Shown here: piece after piece, positions 14,681 through 23,370 of the stretch
Layout: each line of letters opens with the position of its first letter
How positions within the stretch are numbered: the stretch's first letter is position 1
From: an uncultured Anaerolineae bacterium
GTDB lineage: Bacteria > Chloroflexota > Anaerolineae > JACIWP01
NCBI GenBank assembly: GCA_938049385.1
Contig: CALIBQ010000081.1
Location: 1 to 43,336 of the forward strand
Reading direction: 5' to 3'
DNA length: 43,336 nucleotides
Translations under genes and position numbers: made by a program
Notes under the pieces: generated by a model
What the model saw: the letters and a program-made list of their open reading frames with translations, nothing else
The model's database searches: none
Told to the model about the DNA's origin: nothing

Positions 14681-16333
14681 TCACCGCACCTGCAGGAGCA
14701 CGAACGCCGGCCGGCCGCTCCGCTCATATATCACATCCAGGATGACAGCCTGCCGGCCGGCTCCCTCCACCAGCGCATTGAACGCCTCCGCACGGCCGCG
14801 ATACACCACCTGCTCCGCCGGATGAAAGACGTAGATGACGCTAGGGTCCCTCAGATAGGGCCGTAGGCGCTCCGCAAAACCCTCGTCCGGCGCTTCCAGG
14901 CTCTCATACCCGAAAGCCTCGCGCGGTGCGACCCGCTCCAGGGTCAGGAACTGCACCGGCGCGCTGATGCCCCAATCCATGGCCAGCACCGGGCCATGCG
15001 CCTGGGCATCCAGCACCTCCGCCAGGCGGTAGACGGCATCGGAATGGGCGTGATAGCCCCCACTCCGCGCCAGGATGGCGTGATAGCGCAAATCCACCTG
15101 GACATCCGAGACGATGAGGCCGGCGGCCAGCAGGCCGGCCAGCGCCCATAGCCACGCCCTGCGGCGAGGGGCCGCCTGCCCGACCGCGAACGACAGCCCG
15201 CCGGCCAGTGCCAGCGCCGGCAGGGGGAGCAGTAGCGCATAGTGGGTGAACCACAGCGCCGAGATGGTGAAACAGCTCTGCACGATGATGAGGACGATCA
15301 TCAGGTAAGGGAACAAGGCCCGCCGCCAGGGGAGGCCGGCGCGCCGGCCCCGCAGGGCGATTACCACCAGCACCAGCCCCAGGGAGAGCAACAGCGCCGG
15401 CGGCCAGAGCGGACTGGCATAGGTCTCCCCCAGGTACCAGAAATGCTCCCCGCACAGGACCACGACCAACTGCTTCCAGCGCGCCGCCAGATTCTCCCAG
15501 AAGGCCAGGTTGTTCACCCCGTAATAGGAGGTGCGGGCGTTATGCAGGAAGGTCTGCAGTGTGCCGGCGGTCTGCAGGTTGAACACCAGCAGGGGGAGTA
15601 GAGGGATGCAAAATGTCCCTACCAGACCCGCCGCACGGCCAGGGGTCCAGGCGCGCAGTAGTTCCGCCCGCTGGCGCCACAGCCGGCCCCCGTACAACAG
15701 CACAAACGCCCCGACGGAGGCCAGGATGCCCCACACGAACAGGAACTTGGCGTAGAGGCCCAACCCCCATAAAAAAGCGGTCAGCAGGGCATAGTGCCGG
15801 CGCCCGGTGCGCCACCACTTGACGCCGCTCCATAATGAGGCTACCAGGAGCGTCGAGGTAACGTTGGTGACGAAGATGCCTTGCCGGCTCCAAAACACGA
15901 AGGACACATTCGCGGCCAGCGTGCCCAGGGCGATGGCGCCGGCGGCGCGGCCCCACAGCTCGCGCGCCAGCAGGTACACGAAGACCAGCGTGCCGGCGGC
16001 ATAACACAGTGACAGCAGGCGCATGGAGATGACGTTGATGCCGAAGATGGCGAAGAAAGGGATGGATAGGTAGGTGTTGAGCGCGCCGATGTAATCCATC
16101 ACCATGAGGGGCCAAAGCCGGCCGGCGACGTATAAGCCGGCGTTCCGAAATGCGTCCACCGGCTGGCCCAGCAGTAACTGCATGGCTGGCAGGACCTCGA
16201 TGGCCTCATCGTAATGCGGGCCGGGCAGGTGAAGCTGTTGGCCGGCGAGCACTCCAAACAGCGCCAGCCCGAATCCTAACACTGCCCACTCGTGCCATGC
16301 CAGAAGATGGAGCGGGAAGGGAGGGCGTCTCAC
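14681..16333 (-). CDS. GT39-like (ArnT/PMT-type) polytopic glycosyltransferase
   Basis: About 550 residues with a dozen or so hydrophobic segments. After the first membrane span comes GPHYDEAIEV, the acidic first-loop motif where PMT/ArnT-type enzymes place their catalytic Asp. Such enzymes move a sugar from a polyprenyl-phosphate donor to a protein or lipid on the outer face of the membrane. The C-terminal third is a soluble extracellular domain. I prefer the GTG at 16333, which has GGAG seven bases upstream; a TTG at 16348 is in frame but overlaps the FecR-like stop. It is the last gene of a six-gene minus-strand operon. Confidence 0.8.
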   Translation of the reverse strand: MRRPPFPLHLLAWHEWAVLGFGLALFGVLAGQQLHLPGPHYDEAIEVLPAMQLLLGQPVDAFRNAGLYVAGRLWPLMVMDYIGALNTYLSIPFFAIFGINVISMRLLSLCYAAGTLVFVYLLARELWGRAAGAIALGTLAANVSFVFWSRQGIFVTNVTSTLLVASLWSGVKWWRTGRRHYALLTAFLWGLGLYAKFLFVWGILASVGAFVLLYGGRLWRQRAELLRAWTPGRAAGLVGTFCIPLLPLLVFNLQTAGTLQTFLHNARTSYYGVNNLAFWENLAARWKQLVVVLCGEHFWYLGETYASPLWPPALLLSLGLVLVVIALRGRRAGLPWRRALFPYLMIVLIIVQSCFTISALWFTHYALLLPLPALALAGGLSFAVGQAAPRRRAWLWALAGLLAAGLIVSDVQVDLRYHAILARSGGYHAHSDAVYRLAEVLDAQAHGPVLAMDWGISAPVQFLTLERVAPREAFGYESLEAPDEGFAERLRPYLRDPSVIYVFHPAEQVVYRGRAEAFNALVEGAGRQAVILDVIYERSGRPAFVLLQVR

Positions 16334-16337
16334 GCCG

Positions 16338-17630
16338 TCACTCCGCAATCAGGCTGACCTCAGAGACCATGCTCTGGAAGTTCCAGCCCGAGGCGTAAAT
16401 GCGGATGGAGTGGATGCGCGCCGGCCGCAAATCCCCCAGTGCGGTCAGCAGGTTCGGGGATTCGTAGGGGTACCACACCGCATGCGGGATCTGCTCCCCC
16501 AAGGGATTGCCCCACAGGTCTGCCTGGATGGGATATCCATCCACGTTCTGGTAATAAAAGCCGTGCACCCAGAAGCGGTCAAAGCCGTAGACATCTTTAT
16601 AGTCAATGCGCACCATGACAGGGAATTCCGAGCTGAGGTATCCCCCGCCTGAAAGGCTCTGGTACAGGAGCTGGATATCCATGCGCAGGACCAGCGATTC
16701 GTAGTCCAGGACATCGCGATTGATGACCTGGGAGATGCCCACCTCGCTGTGGATGCCGTTCTTGCCCATGCGGGAGAAGAAGACCGCCCGGCGCCCGCCG
16801 GCGATGACGATCTCCGCCCGGCCAGGCTCCACATCAGCGGAGGCCTGGAACTGATCCACCTGCCAGGCCGGTGGCAGTGGATCGGTGAAACTGCCGTTGA
16901 CGATGAGGTTTTGCGCGGCCGGCATGGGCAGGGCAGGGGTCTCACCCTTTGCGATCTGGGTGCGCTGTCCGGTCGTCAGCTTCACCCCGTGTCCATTCGC
17001 CAGCACGTCAGCATCCCCATAGCGCACTACCACCTCTGTGAGCTGGTCGGTCACCCGCACGGAATAGCTTCCTTCGCTCAGCAGGACCTGGCCGTGCGGG
17101 GTGCGCACCTCCATCACCGGTGCTTTGTCGCCCAAGCGCGCCACCACCACCCGCACCTGGCCGGCGTCCACCCGTAGGGTGATGCGGTCCGGGTGAGGGC
17201 TGATGCCGGCGAAGCGCGGGGAGGCGCTGTCCACCAGGGTCAGGCGGGTGGAATGGTACAACTGCACGGTGCCCAGCACATTCTCCTGGGAGTTCTGCCC
17301 CCCGTTGCGGGAAAAGGTCAGCGTCCCCAGAGAGGTATCATCCGTGCTGATGACTGAACCTGGGCGAACATCGCGCACCCGCGGCACATCCTGCATCAGT
17401 GGGTCCGTCATGGACACCGCCACCGGCTCCGCCGCTCCTGGCTCATGCAGGAGCACCGTGCCCTTGATGGCTTCCAGCGAGGGGCGCAGTTGGACGGTGG
17501 AGTTATAGAGATAGGCGCGCACAGAAAGGGGCACTCCGATGATGATGGCGCAGAAGATAGCAAAGGCAGTGAAAAGGATGCCCCAAACCAGGGTATTCAG
17601 TTTCTGTGGGTCCCGCTTCCATTGTTCCAT
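16338..17630 (-). CDS. FecR-domain-like membrane-anchored protein
   Basis: 430 residues. A single N-terminal transmembrane helix (about 14-40) is followed by a long extracytoplasmic part. Residues about 90-215 resemble a FecR domain: RPGSVISTDDTSLGTLTF, then VDAGQVRVVVARLGDKAPVMEVRTPHGQ. From about residue 240 (NLIVNGSFTDPLPPAWQV) a carbohydrate-binding-module-like beta-sandwich follows. A structural or sensory role at the surface is likely; no sigma factor is present to make it a FecR regulator. It directly precedes the GT39-like gene, which might glycosylate it. No clear ribosome site is seen before the ATG. Confidence 0.7.
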   Translation of the reverse strand: MEQWKRDPQKLNTLVWGILFTAFAIFCAIIIGVPLSVRAYLYNSTVQLRPSLEAIKGTVLLHEPGAAEPVAVSMTDPLMQDVPRVRDVRPGSVISTDDTSLGTLTFSRNGGQNSQENVLGTVQLYHSTRLTLVDSASPRFAGISPHPDRITLRVDAGQVRVVVARLGDKAPVMEVRTPHGQVLLSEGSYSVRVTDQLTEVVVRYGDADVLANGHGVKLTTGQRTQIAKGETPALPMPAAQNLIVNGSFTDPLPPAWQVDQFQASADVEPGRAEIVIAGGRRAVFFSRMGKNGIHSEVGISQVINRDVLDYESLVLRMDIQLLYQSLSGGGYLSSEFPVMVRIDYKDVYGFDRFWVHGFYYQNVDGYPIQADLWGNPLGEQIPHAVWYPYESPNLLTALGDLRPARIHSIRIYASGWNFQSMVSEVSLIAE

Positions 17631-17653
17631 ACGCTATAAGGTGTCCGATGTGC

Positions 17654-17938
17654 TCAAAAACGCACGTGGAAGTCCGAGAACTGGCCGGTCGCCGGCCGCC
17701 AGACCGTGTCCACCCGCGTCACCTGGGCCGCCCGCGGGCCGCGCTGTAAATAGCCCAACAGCACCTCCAGCCGGGAGCGGGGGCCTTCCGCCACCACTTC
17801 CACCGTCCCGTTCCAGCGGTTGCGCACATAGCCGCGTAGGCCCAGCTCCTCCGCCCGGTTCAGTACGAAGTAGCGGAACCCCACGCCCTGCACTCGGCCG
17901 TGAACAACAGCCTCCAAGCGTGCTTCCTCCTCGGCCAT
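17654..17938 (-). CDS. acyP: Acylphosphatase
   Basis: 94 residues, the standard size. The phosphate-binding loop GRVQGVGFR contains catalytic Arg22, and RNRWNGTVEVVAEG contains the conserved Asn (N40). It hydrolyses acyl phosphates such as acetyl phosphate. The ATG at 17938 has GGAGGGG upstream; the frame extends to 17986 without support. It is preceded by an 87-base gap holding a TATAAT (minus, 17990-17985), so an internal promoter is possible. Confidence 0.95.
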   Translation of the reverse strand: MAEEEARLEAVVHGRVQGVGFRYFVLNRAEELGLRGYVRNRWNGTVEVVAEGPRSRLEVLLGYLQRGPRAAQVTRVDTVWRPATGQFSDFHVRF

Positions 17939-18025
17939 TGTTCCACCCCTCCGGCAGTACTGGCTGTGCTTCCCATGCGCCGGCATTATACCACGCCGGC
18001 GGCCGCGCCCAAAACCGCGCCGGCG

Positions 18026-18976
18026 CTAGCGCAGGAACCAGACGCGCGGCCGGCTCACCAGATGGTCCAGGCGGTGCAGGCCGGCCTCCTGCGCCCAGCG
18101 CACCGCCTGCTCGAACTCTTCCCGGGTGATGCGGCGGTTCAGCTCGCGAAATTCACTGGCGCGGTAGCACGGGCGGTACTGGTCCATCACGTTCACATAG
18201 CTGTTGCGAGAAACGCGCTCGGCGATAAAGCGCATGATTTCCCGCGTGCCGGCCAGCCCGCCCGGCAGTACCAGATGGCGGATCAGCAGGCCCCGCAGGG
18301 CAATGCCTCGCTCATCCATCACCAGGTCGCCGACCTGCCGGTGCATCTCCAGCACGGCGGCCTGGTTGCGTTCCGGATAATCGGGGATTCCCGAATACCG
18401 CCGACCGATCTCCGCATCGGCATACTTCATGTCTGGCATGTAAATATCAATGACCCCATCCAGGAGCGCCAGCGTCTCCAGCGCGTCGTAGCCGCCCGTG
18501 TTGTAGACCAGGGGCAGGCGCAAGCCGGCCTGGGCGGCGATCAGCACGCCGGCCAGTATCTGCGGCACCACATGCGTCGGGGAAACGAAGTTGATGTTGT
18601 GACAGCCGGCCTCCTGCAGGTCCAGCATCATCGCCGCCAGCGCGGTCGGCTCCACCGGCCGGCCGATCTCGCCCTGGCTGATATCATAGTTCTGACAGTA
18701 GACACAGCGCAGGTTGCAGTTGGAGAAGAAGATGGTGCCCGACCCGCCGTACCCGACCAGTGGCGCCTCCTCGCCAAAATGGGCATGGTAGCTGGCGACG
18801 ATGGCCAGCGCGCCGGTGCGGCAGGAGCCGAGCTGGCCCTCCAGCCGGTTGACGCCGCAGGCGCGGGGGCACAGCTCGCAGTGAGCCAGCCGGCGGTACG
18901 CCTCCTCCACCCGCTGTTTCAGCTCGCCGCTGTGCAGGAGCGCCAGATAGGCCGGCGTAAAAGACCGCTCCGCCAT
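18026..18976 (-). CDS. PflX-like radical SAM protein
   Basis: 316 residues. The radical SAM motif is C87-x3-C91-x2-C94 (SNCNLRCVYCQNYDIS). An N-terminal cysteine group, C33-C36-C40 and C52, precedes it. The overall sequence follows the family annotated as putative pyruvate formate-lyase activating enzyme (PflX/YfhI type), whose real substrate is unsettled. It starts two bases after the TPR gene, with GAGGAG inside that gene's end, so the two are coupled. Confidence 0.88.
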   Translation of the reverse strand: MAERSFTPAYLALLHSGELKQRVEEAYRRLAHCELCPRACGVNRLEGQLGSCRTGALAIVASYHAHFGEEAPLVGYGGSGTIFFSNCNLRCVYCQNYDISQGEIGRPVEPTALAAMMLDLQEAGCHNINFVSPTHVVPQILAGVLIAAQAGLRLPLVYNTGGYDALETLALLDGVIDIYMPDMKYADAEIGRRYSGIPDYPERNQAAVLEMHRQVGDLVMDERGIALRGLLIRHLVLPGGLAGTREIMRFIAERVSRNSYVNVMDQYRPCYRASEFRELNRRITREEFEQAVRWAQEAGLHRLDHLVSRPRVWFLR

Positions 18977-18978
18977 AC

Positions 18979-19566
18979 CTACTCCTCCGCGCCCTCCTCT
19001 GAAGTGCGGGGTTGGTCCGGGTTCTGCCGCCGGCGCAGTTCCTCTTGCAGGCGCTCGCGCCAGTAACGCGCATCCCGGTCCAGCGGATTGGCATAGATGG
19101 CATTGGTGAAATGTTCGATGGCGGTCTCCAGGTCCCCGCGGTCCTTGTAAATCAGCCCCAGATTATAGCTCACATGCGGGGCGGCGGGGTTCAGCTCCAG
19201 CGCCCGCTCGAAGGCGGCGATGGCCTTGCGCTCGCCCTCCGCGGTCATAAAGGGCGGGCGGTCCAGATAGGCGGCGCCCAGGTTGGTCCAGACCATAGGA
19301 TTATCCGGCTCCAGCTCACAGGCGCGCTCCAAGATGGGCACGGCGCGGCGGTGTTCGCCGGCCAAGATATAGGCGCCCCCCAGGTTGATCGCCGCGCTGA
19401 CATTGTCCGGGTCCAGCTCCAGCGCGCGTTCCAGCAAGGGGATGGCCTGGGACGGCAGGCCGGCTTGCAGGAGCCCCGCCCCTCGATTGACCAGCTCCGC
19501 TATGTGGCGGCGAAGTTCTTCCGCGGAGCGCCGGCGCTCGGGCCGGTTGGCGCTTTCCTCTCCCAT
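18979..19566 (-). CDS. TPR-repeat protein
   Basis: 195 residues. About four tetratricopeptide repeats run from residue 30 to 175, for example AIPLLERALELDPDNVSAAINLGGAY written in consecutive 34-residue units, with a charged C-terminal tail. TPRs mediate protein contacts; no catalytic part is present. The ATG at 19566 lies one base after the MFS stop and has GGAG inside that gene, so the order MFS-TPR-PflX is tightly coupled. Confidence 0.9.
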   Translation of the reverse strand: MGEESANRPERRRSAEELRRHIAELVNRGAGLLQAGLPSQAIPLLERALELDPDNVSAAINLGGAYILAGEHRRAVPILERACELEPDNPMVWTNLGAAYLDRPPFMTAEGERKAIAAFERALELNPAAPHVSYNLGLIYKDRGDLETAIEHFTNAIYANPLDRDARYWRERLQEELRRRQNPDQPRTSEEGAEE

Positions 19567-19567
19567 T

Positions 19568-20776
19568 TCATCCACTCCTTTCCTTCCATGCCTGCAGCAT
19601 CGGCTGGGCATCCGCCGGCGCCCTGGTCAGCCAGCCCACAAAGGGCACCGCCAGAATCCCCAGGCCGGCGCTGATCAGATACGCCGTGCGCAATCCCCAT
19701 GCATCCCCCATGGCGCCCAACGCCAGCACGGCAACAGAGGCAGACACAAAGGTCAGCGCCATGTATACGCCGTTGGCCGTCGCCCGAATGTGCGGGAACC
19801 GTTCTTGAATGAATGCCATCAGCACCGGGAGTGTGGCGATATTGGCCAACCCAAGCAGTACCAGCGCCAGGAATATCCACCGACCGCGCATGGCGAGGAA
19901 GATCAGCAGGAGCGCCGGCGTGGCGGCAGTGGAAGCGAACAGCACGGGCCGGCGTCCCAGCCGGTCGCTGATGCCGCCGGCCAGGAGCGCGCCGGCCATC
20001 GCCGCGATCTGGAACACGGTCAGAGATGCGCCGGCCACCCACAGCGATTCTCCCTGCGAAGATACGTACGTGGGCAGGAAGGTGACCAGTGCGGAATTGA
20101 TGAAAGCCCGGCTGAAGATGAGGCCGGCCAGCGGAATCAGGATGCTCCGCATATCCCGGAATGCCCGGGCAAAGGAAAGGCCGGCCACCTTTGGCCGCGC
20201 CAGCGGTGTGCGGCGCAAGCGCCACAGCAGGAACAGCGATACGGCCCAGCCCAGGAACGCCAGGCGATAGGTCCCTTCCAGCCCCCACCATGACACGGCC
20301 GCCACGATCAGTATGGGGCCCAGGGCGCGGGCCAACTCACCCCCCATCTGGAAAAAGCTCAGCCCCAGGCCGATGCGCTGGCCGGCCCAACTGCTCACCA
20401 CCGCCGGCGCTGGCGCGTGGAACGCCGCCGAGCTGAACCCCACGATAGTGACCATCAGCAGTAGCGCCCCAACATTGGGTGCGGCGCCCACGAAGCTCAT
20501 CACTGTGGCAGATATGGCCGGCGCCAGCACCACGAACAGCCGGATATCCACGCGGTCGCTGATATATCCGAGCAAAGGCTGGAAAAGCGAGGGCAACTGC
20601 ATCAGGGTGGAGAGCAGGCCGGCGATGACCAGTGAGATGCCCAGTTTGGGGATGAGCAGGGGCAGTAGCGGCGCTAGAAAGGCCGTGAACGTGTCGTGCA
20701 GGAGGTGGCCGGCGGCCATCTGGAGCACGCCGACCCACTGCCACCGCTTCTGGAGCACCTGCCTTCCCTTTGTCAC
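19568..20776 (-). CDS. MFS transporter, fosmidomycin-resistance-like
   Basis: 402 residues with about twelve transmembrane segments. The N-terminal GHLLHDTFTAFLAPLLPLL and AAFHAPAPA segments resemble Fsr-type exporters. The GISDRLGRRPVLF loop between helices 8 and 9 is the major facilitator signature. Substrate is unknown. The start codon is GTG at 20776 with AGGGGAG upstream. It is the first gene of the six-gene operon; a TATCAT with a weak TTTCAC lies about 40 bases upstream. Confidence 0.85.
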   Translation of the reverse strand: MTKGRQVLQKRWQWVGVLQMAAGHLLHDTFTAFLAPLLPLLIPKLGISLVIAGLLSTLMQLPSLFQPLLGYISDRVDIRLFVVLAPAISATVMSFVGAAPNVGALLLMVTIVGFSSAAFHAPAPAVVSSWAGQRIGLGLSFFQMGGELARALGPILIVAAVSWWGLEGTYRLAFLGWAVSLFLLWRLRRTPLARPKVAGLSFARAFRDMRSILIPLAGLIFSRAFINSALVTFLPTYVSSQGESLWVAGASLTVFQIAAMAGALLAGGISDRLGRRPVLFASTAATPALLLIFLAMRGRWIFLALVLLGLANIATLPVLMAFIQERFPHIRATANGVYMALTFVSASVAVLALGAMGDAWGLRTAYLISAGLGILAVPFVGWLTRAPADAQPMLQAWKERSG

Positions 20777-20887
20777 TTCGCTCCCCTTCCTGCAAATATA
20801 TCACTCTTCATGATACACCCATTTGGCCGTTTTGTGAAACGAGAGCGGCACAGCCGCCAAACAAACCCATAATCCTGAGGAACAGAA

Positions 20888-20920
20888 CAGCCTCTCGATG
20901 GCAAGGCCATCGAGAGGCTG
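20888..20920 (-). terminator. Strong 15-bp hairpin after the seven-cysteine gene
   Basis: CAGCCTCTCGATGGC (20888-20902) and GCCATCGAGAGGCTG (20906-20920) pair perfectly around AAG. It lies just downstream of the minus-strand gene ending at 20953 and upstream of the MFS operon. The T content after the stem is poor, so termination is likely but not textbook. Confidence 0.6.
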
Positions 20921-20952
20921 TTGGCAGGCGAACCCCCGCACGCGGGAGAGAA

Positions 20953-21276
20953 TTAGACCGCGCCTTCCAGAAATTCGATATGAGAATCGGCGGGCAGGAA
21001 AATGCCGGCGGCCACTTCCATGGCTTTCAGGATGGCGGCCGGCACCACACAGCTATTGCGGCACACATGGTCCGATGCACAAGTATATACACGCGTCTCA
21101 TTTAGCGGGCAGGACATCTCATGGGCCACATCCACCTCTCCCAGCGCCTCTGCCAGGGATTGGATGCGCTCGCAGGTGGAGGTAATCTCAAACATCACCT
21201 TCACCGGGCTGACTTTGCGAGCGATAATACTGGTTTCATGCCCGCATTCACCTGCTTTCACCCAGCAGACCGGCAT
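20953..21276 (-). CDS. Small cysteine-rich protein (DUF6951-like)
   Basis: 107 residues with seven cysteines (4, 11, 35, 56, 66, 72, 76) and a C-terminal block VVPAAILKAMEVAAGIFLP. The pattern (ECGHETSI near the start, SDHVCRNSCVVPAAILKAMEVA) reminds me of a small conserved family in methanogens and clostridia catalogued as DUF6951; I give that name with moderate confidence. The cysteines suit metal or metalloid binding. AAGGAGG lies just before the ATG. It is the last gene of the permease/DGC/UspA cluster. Confidence 0.7.
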   Translation of the reverse strand: MPVCWVKAGECGHETSIIARKVSPVKVMFEITSTCERIQSLAEALGEVDVAHEMSCPLNETRVYTCASDHVCRNSCVVPAAILKAMEVAAGIFLPADSHIEFLEGAV

Positions 21277-21409
21277 GTCGGCCCTCCTTGTTCTCCATAT
21301 CCGTCTGACCTGAAAAGAGACTGAGGACGGACACTATCAAGGCATCAGCCACGGTTTGTACCCGCTCAAATTTGCTCACCCGCGTGATCCGTCTGGCGGC
21401 CTTGTTGGT

Positions 21410-21790
21410 TTACTGTTTTTCCTCCCCAGCATACGCACGCGAGGCTTCCTGCCACGCCGCCAAAAATACCGCGAAGGCCGGCATGCCGGCTACGGGTATG
21501 ATGGTAACAGCGGTTTCCAGCAGTTCATGGATGCCGGCGCCAGCGTGCAGCGCGCCAGTGATATGCATCAAGGTAGCCTCCCTGTCATGGAGCGCGGCAG
21601 TGATAGCGGCATGGATCAAAAACTTGTGCTTCTTCGATATCGCTCCATCGTTCAGGGTCAGCTCGTGCAGGCGTAAAAACGCGGTGCACAACGCGGGATT
21701 TGTCTCCTGCAAAAAAGCCACCGGATCCAGCAGTTTTCCAAATTCCCCCGCAAATTCCGTCAGGCTCTTCGCCAATTCCTCTGTTTCCAT
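21410..21790 (-). CDS. Carboxymuconolactone decarboxylase-like (AhpD-fold) protein lacking CxxC
   Basis: 126 residues with the all-helical AhpD/CMD pattern: LTLNDGAISKKHKFLIHAAI, then HITGALHAGAGIHELLETAV. In redox-active members a CxxC stands before the His of the core helix. Here the corresponding stretch reads HDREATLMH, so both cysteines are missing and disulfide reductase activity is unlikely. It might act as a decarboxylase-like or binding protein. It lies between the seven-cysteine gene and an ACR3/BASS permease gene. Confidence 0.75.
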   Translation of the reverse strand: METEELAKSLTEFAGEFGKLLDPVAFLQETNPALCTAFLRLHELTLNDGAISKKHKFLIHAAITAALHDREATLMHITGALHAGAGIHELLETAVTIIPVAGMPAFAVFLAAWQEASRAYAGEEKQ

Positions 21791-21813
21791 CTTCCCCTTC
21801 TCCCCCTTCTCCT

Positions 21814-22788
21814 TTATGCCTCTTCCCTGACCAGCCGCCGTCTCGGTTCACGCGCTTGCAGAACGCGATAGAACGTACTGGCGGTCAGCATTTGGAGGAT
21901 AAAAGCCAGGGCGATCGGCAGTCCCACTAGGGGATGATCTTTATAGCTGGAAAGGGCCAGACCCACAGCGATGGGAAGGTTTTTCATGCCCGAGGAAAAT
22001 GTGACCGCGATGCGCTGTTCCCAGGGGAAGGCATAGCGCCCCAACCAATGGGGAACTATGAAGCCGATGGGGAAGATAAGCAGTACTGCTCCCAACAGCG
22101 CAGGCACCAGCTCCCAGCGGGCGATAATGATCGGCAGGTTGACGTTGCAGGTGGCAAACATCAACAGCACCGCTGTCAATGCGGAAAGGGCCGGCAGTAT
22201 GGGCAGATAAGGTCTGGGGTCCCACGTCCTATCCGCCAACCAGCGTATCCCCACACCCAGCACCAGGGGTAGCAGCAAGATGAGGGCTAACTGCTGGAAC
22301 ATGGCCCAGGGGGTGACGTGCACGCCGGCGCCGGCCAGGAGATACATCAGTGGTGGAATGAGGAAAGGCGCCAGCAACATCGTCAGGGCATTGATCGCCA
22401 TGCCCAGCGGCACATCCCCTTTGAGCAGTGCTGTCCACACCGCCGCCATTCCCGCGCAAGGCACCACCCCAACCAGAATGATGCCGATGGAGAGGTCGGG
22501 GTTGGAAACCAGCAGGCGAGCCAGCGCCCAGGCTACCAACGGCATAAAGACGAAATTCAGCACCAAGCCGGCCAATATCGCGCGGGGCTGGCTGACGAGG
22601 GTGCGAAACTGCCGCGGCGTGATGGTCAGGCTAATGAACAGGACCATGATAAAGGTCAAGATCTGGGAACCGCGCTGCAGGAACCGGCCGGGCTGTGTGG
22701 TAAATACCCCCATGACCAGCCCGAGTATCATGGCCACCACGATAATCGTCTGATAGTTTTTGCGCACGAACTCAGCGAAGCGAAGCAT
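21814..22788 (-). CDS. ACR3/bile-acid-sodium-symporter (BASS) family permease
   Basis: 324 residues with about ten transmembrane segments. The motif GIILVGVVPCAGMAAVWTALLKGD matches the fourth-helix region of ACR3 arsenite exporters, where the Cys in VPCAGM is the conserved transport cysteine. An ATCNVN segment in a later helix also fits. The BASS superfamily includes bile acid, pantoate and arsenite carriers; the VPC motif favours arsenite or another oxyanion. The ribosome site before the ATG is weak. It is the third gene upstream from the cluster's 3' end. Confidence 0.8.
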   Translation of the reverse strand: MLRFAEFVRKNYQTIIVVAMILGLVMGVFTTQPGRFLQRGSQILTFIMVLFISLTITPRQFRTLVSQPRAILAGLVLNFVFMPLVAWALARLLVSNPDLSIGIILVGVVPCAGMAAVWTALLKGDVPLGMAINALTMLLAPFLIPPLMYLLAGAGVHVTPWAMFQQLALILLLPLVLGVGIRWLADRTWDPRPYLPILPALSALTAVLLMFATCNVNLPIIIARWELVPALLGAVLLIFPIGFIVPHWLGRYAFPWEQRIAVTFSSGMKNLPIAVGLALSSYKDHPLVGLPIALAFILQMLTASTFYRVLQAREPRRRLVREEA

Positions 22789-22838
22789 CTCTTATTTTTC
22801 CCCCTTTGCCTCGATGGAGTAAAAATACGGGCATGGGC

Positions 22839-22870
22839 GCCCGGGAGCGGAGGAGCCTCCGCTCCCGGGC
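22839..22870 (-). other. Perfect 15-bp intercistronic hairpin
   Basis: GCCCGGGAGCGGAGG (22839-22853) and CCTCCGCTCCCGGGC (22856-22870) are exact complements with a 2-base centre. It lies between the DGC-domain gene and the first BASS permease. A run of five T residues follows only about 11 bases later. It could be a leaky terminator or a stabiliser that sets relative expression. Confidence 0.65.
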
Positions 22871-22901
22871 CGGCCAGTGCACGCAGTCCTTCCTGCCGGC
22901 G

Positions 22902-23309
22902 CTATTCCAGCGCTTCAACCGCGATTTTTTCAGCGATGCGCTGGACGTCATCCGGATCAAAGTCCAGGGTGGGTATTTTATCCACCCCTTCCTTGGCGAT
23001 CACCACTTCATAGCTGTAAGGGATATTCAGACGCTCCAATACCTTGCTGGCACAGCGATTGGCACAACCGTTGATGACGATCAGCTTCTTAGCCCGCCGT
23101 GCAATGTCCACATGGGCTTTGGACTCCGCCGCTACTGCTGTGATACAGCACATCCGCGCAGAGGCATTGGCATTGGTTAGCCGTACTGCCACCTCATGTC
23201 CGACTTGTCCCACGCTGGCCGCACCATCGCAGGCCAGAATGATGGCCAGGTTTTCCGCTTCCTTAGCACAAAGCGGCAGAATCTTGAATGGGGACTCATT
23301 TTGCGACAT
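22902..23309 (-). CDS. DGC-domain putative metal-binding protein
   Basis: 135 residues. Cysteines occur at 14, 27, 54, 55, 82 and 86, in the order ACDGAASVGQVG, MCCITAV, INGCANRCASK. This matches the DGC family (PF08859, putative zinc-binding), with the name-giving Asp changed to Asn before the third cysteine block. The family's function is not firmly known. GGGAGG precedes the ATG. Its position between two ACR3/BASS permeases suggests a carrier or sensor of the transported ion. Confidence 0.8.
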   Translation of the reverse strand: MSQNESPFKILPLCAKEAENLAIILACDGAASVGQVGHEVAVRLTNANASARMCCITAVAAESKAHVDIARRAKKLIVINGCANRCASKVLERLNIPYSYEVVIAKEGVDKIPTLDFDPDDVQRIAEKIAVEALE

Positions 23310-23370
23310 TTTGCGCCTCCCTATTGAACTTCTGCATGGTTCTCTTGCCGAAAAAGATATCCTTCTGTTC

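Noticed and set aside
17900-19066. 388-residue plus-strand open frame opposite PflX-like and TPR genes
   Set aside because: Low-complexity Gln/His/Arg/Ala content, no motif, no ribosome site; minus-strand genes are clear.
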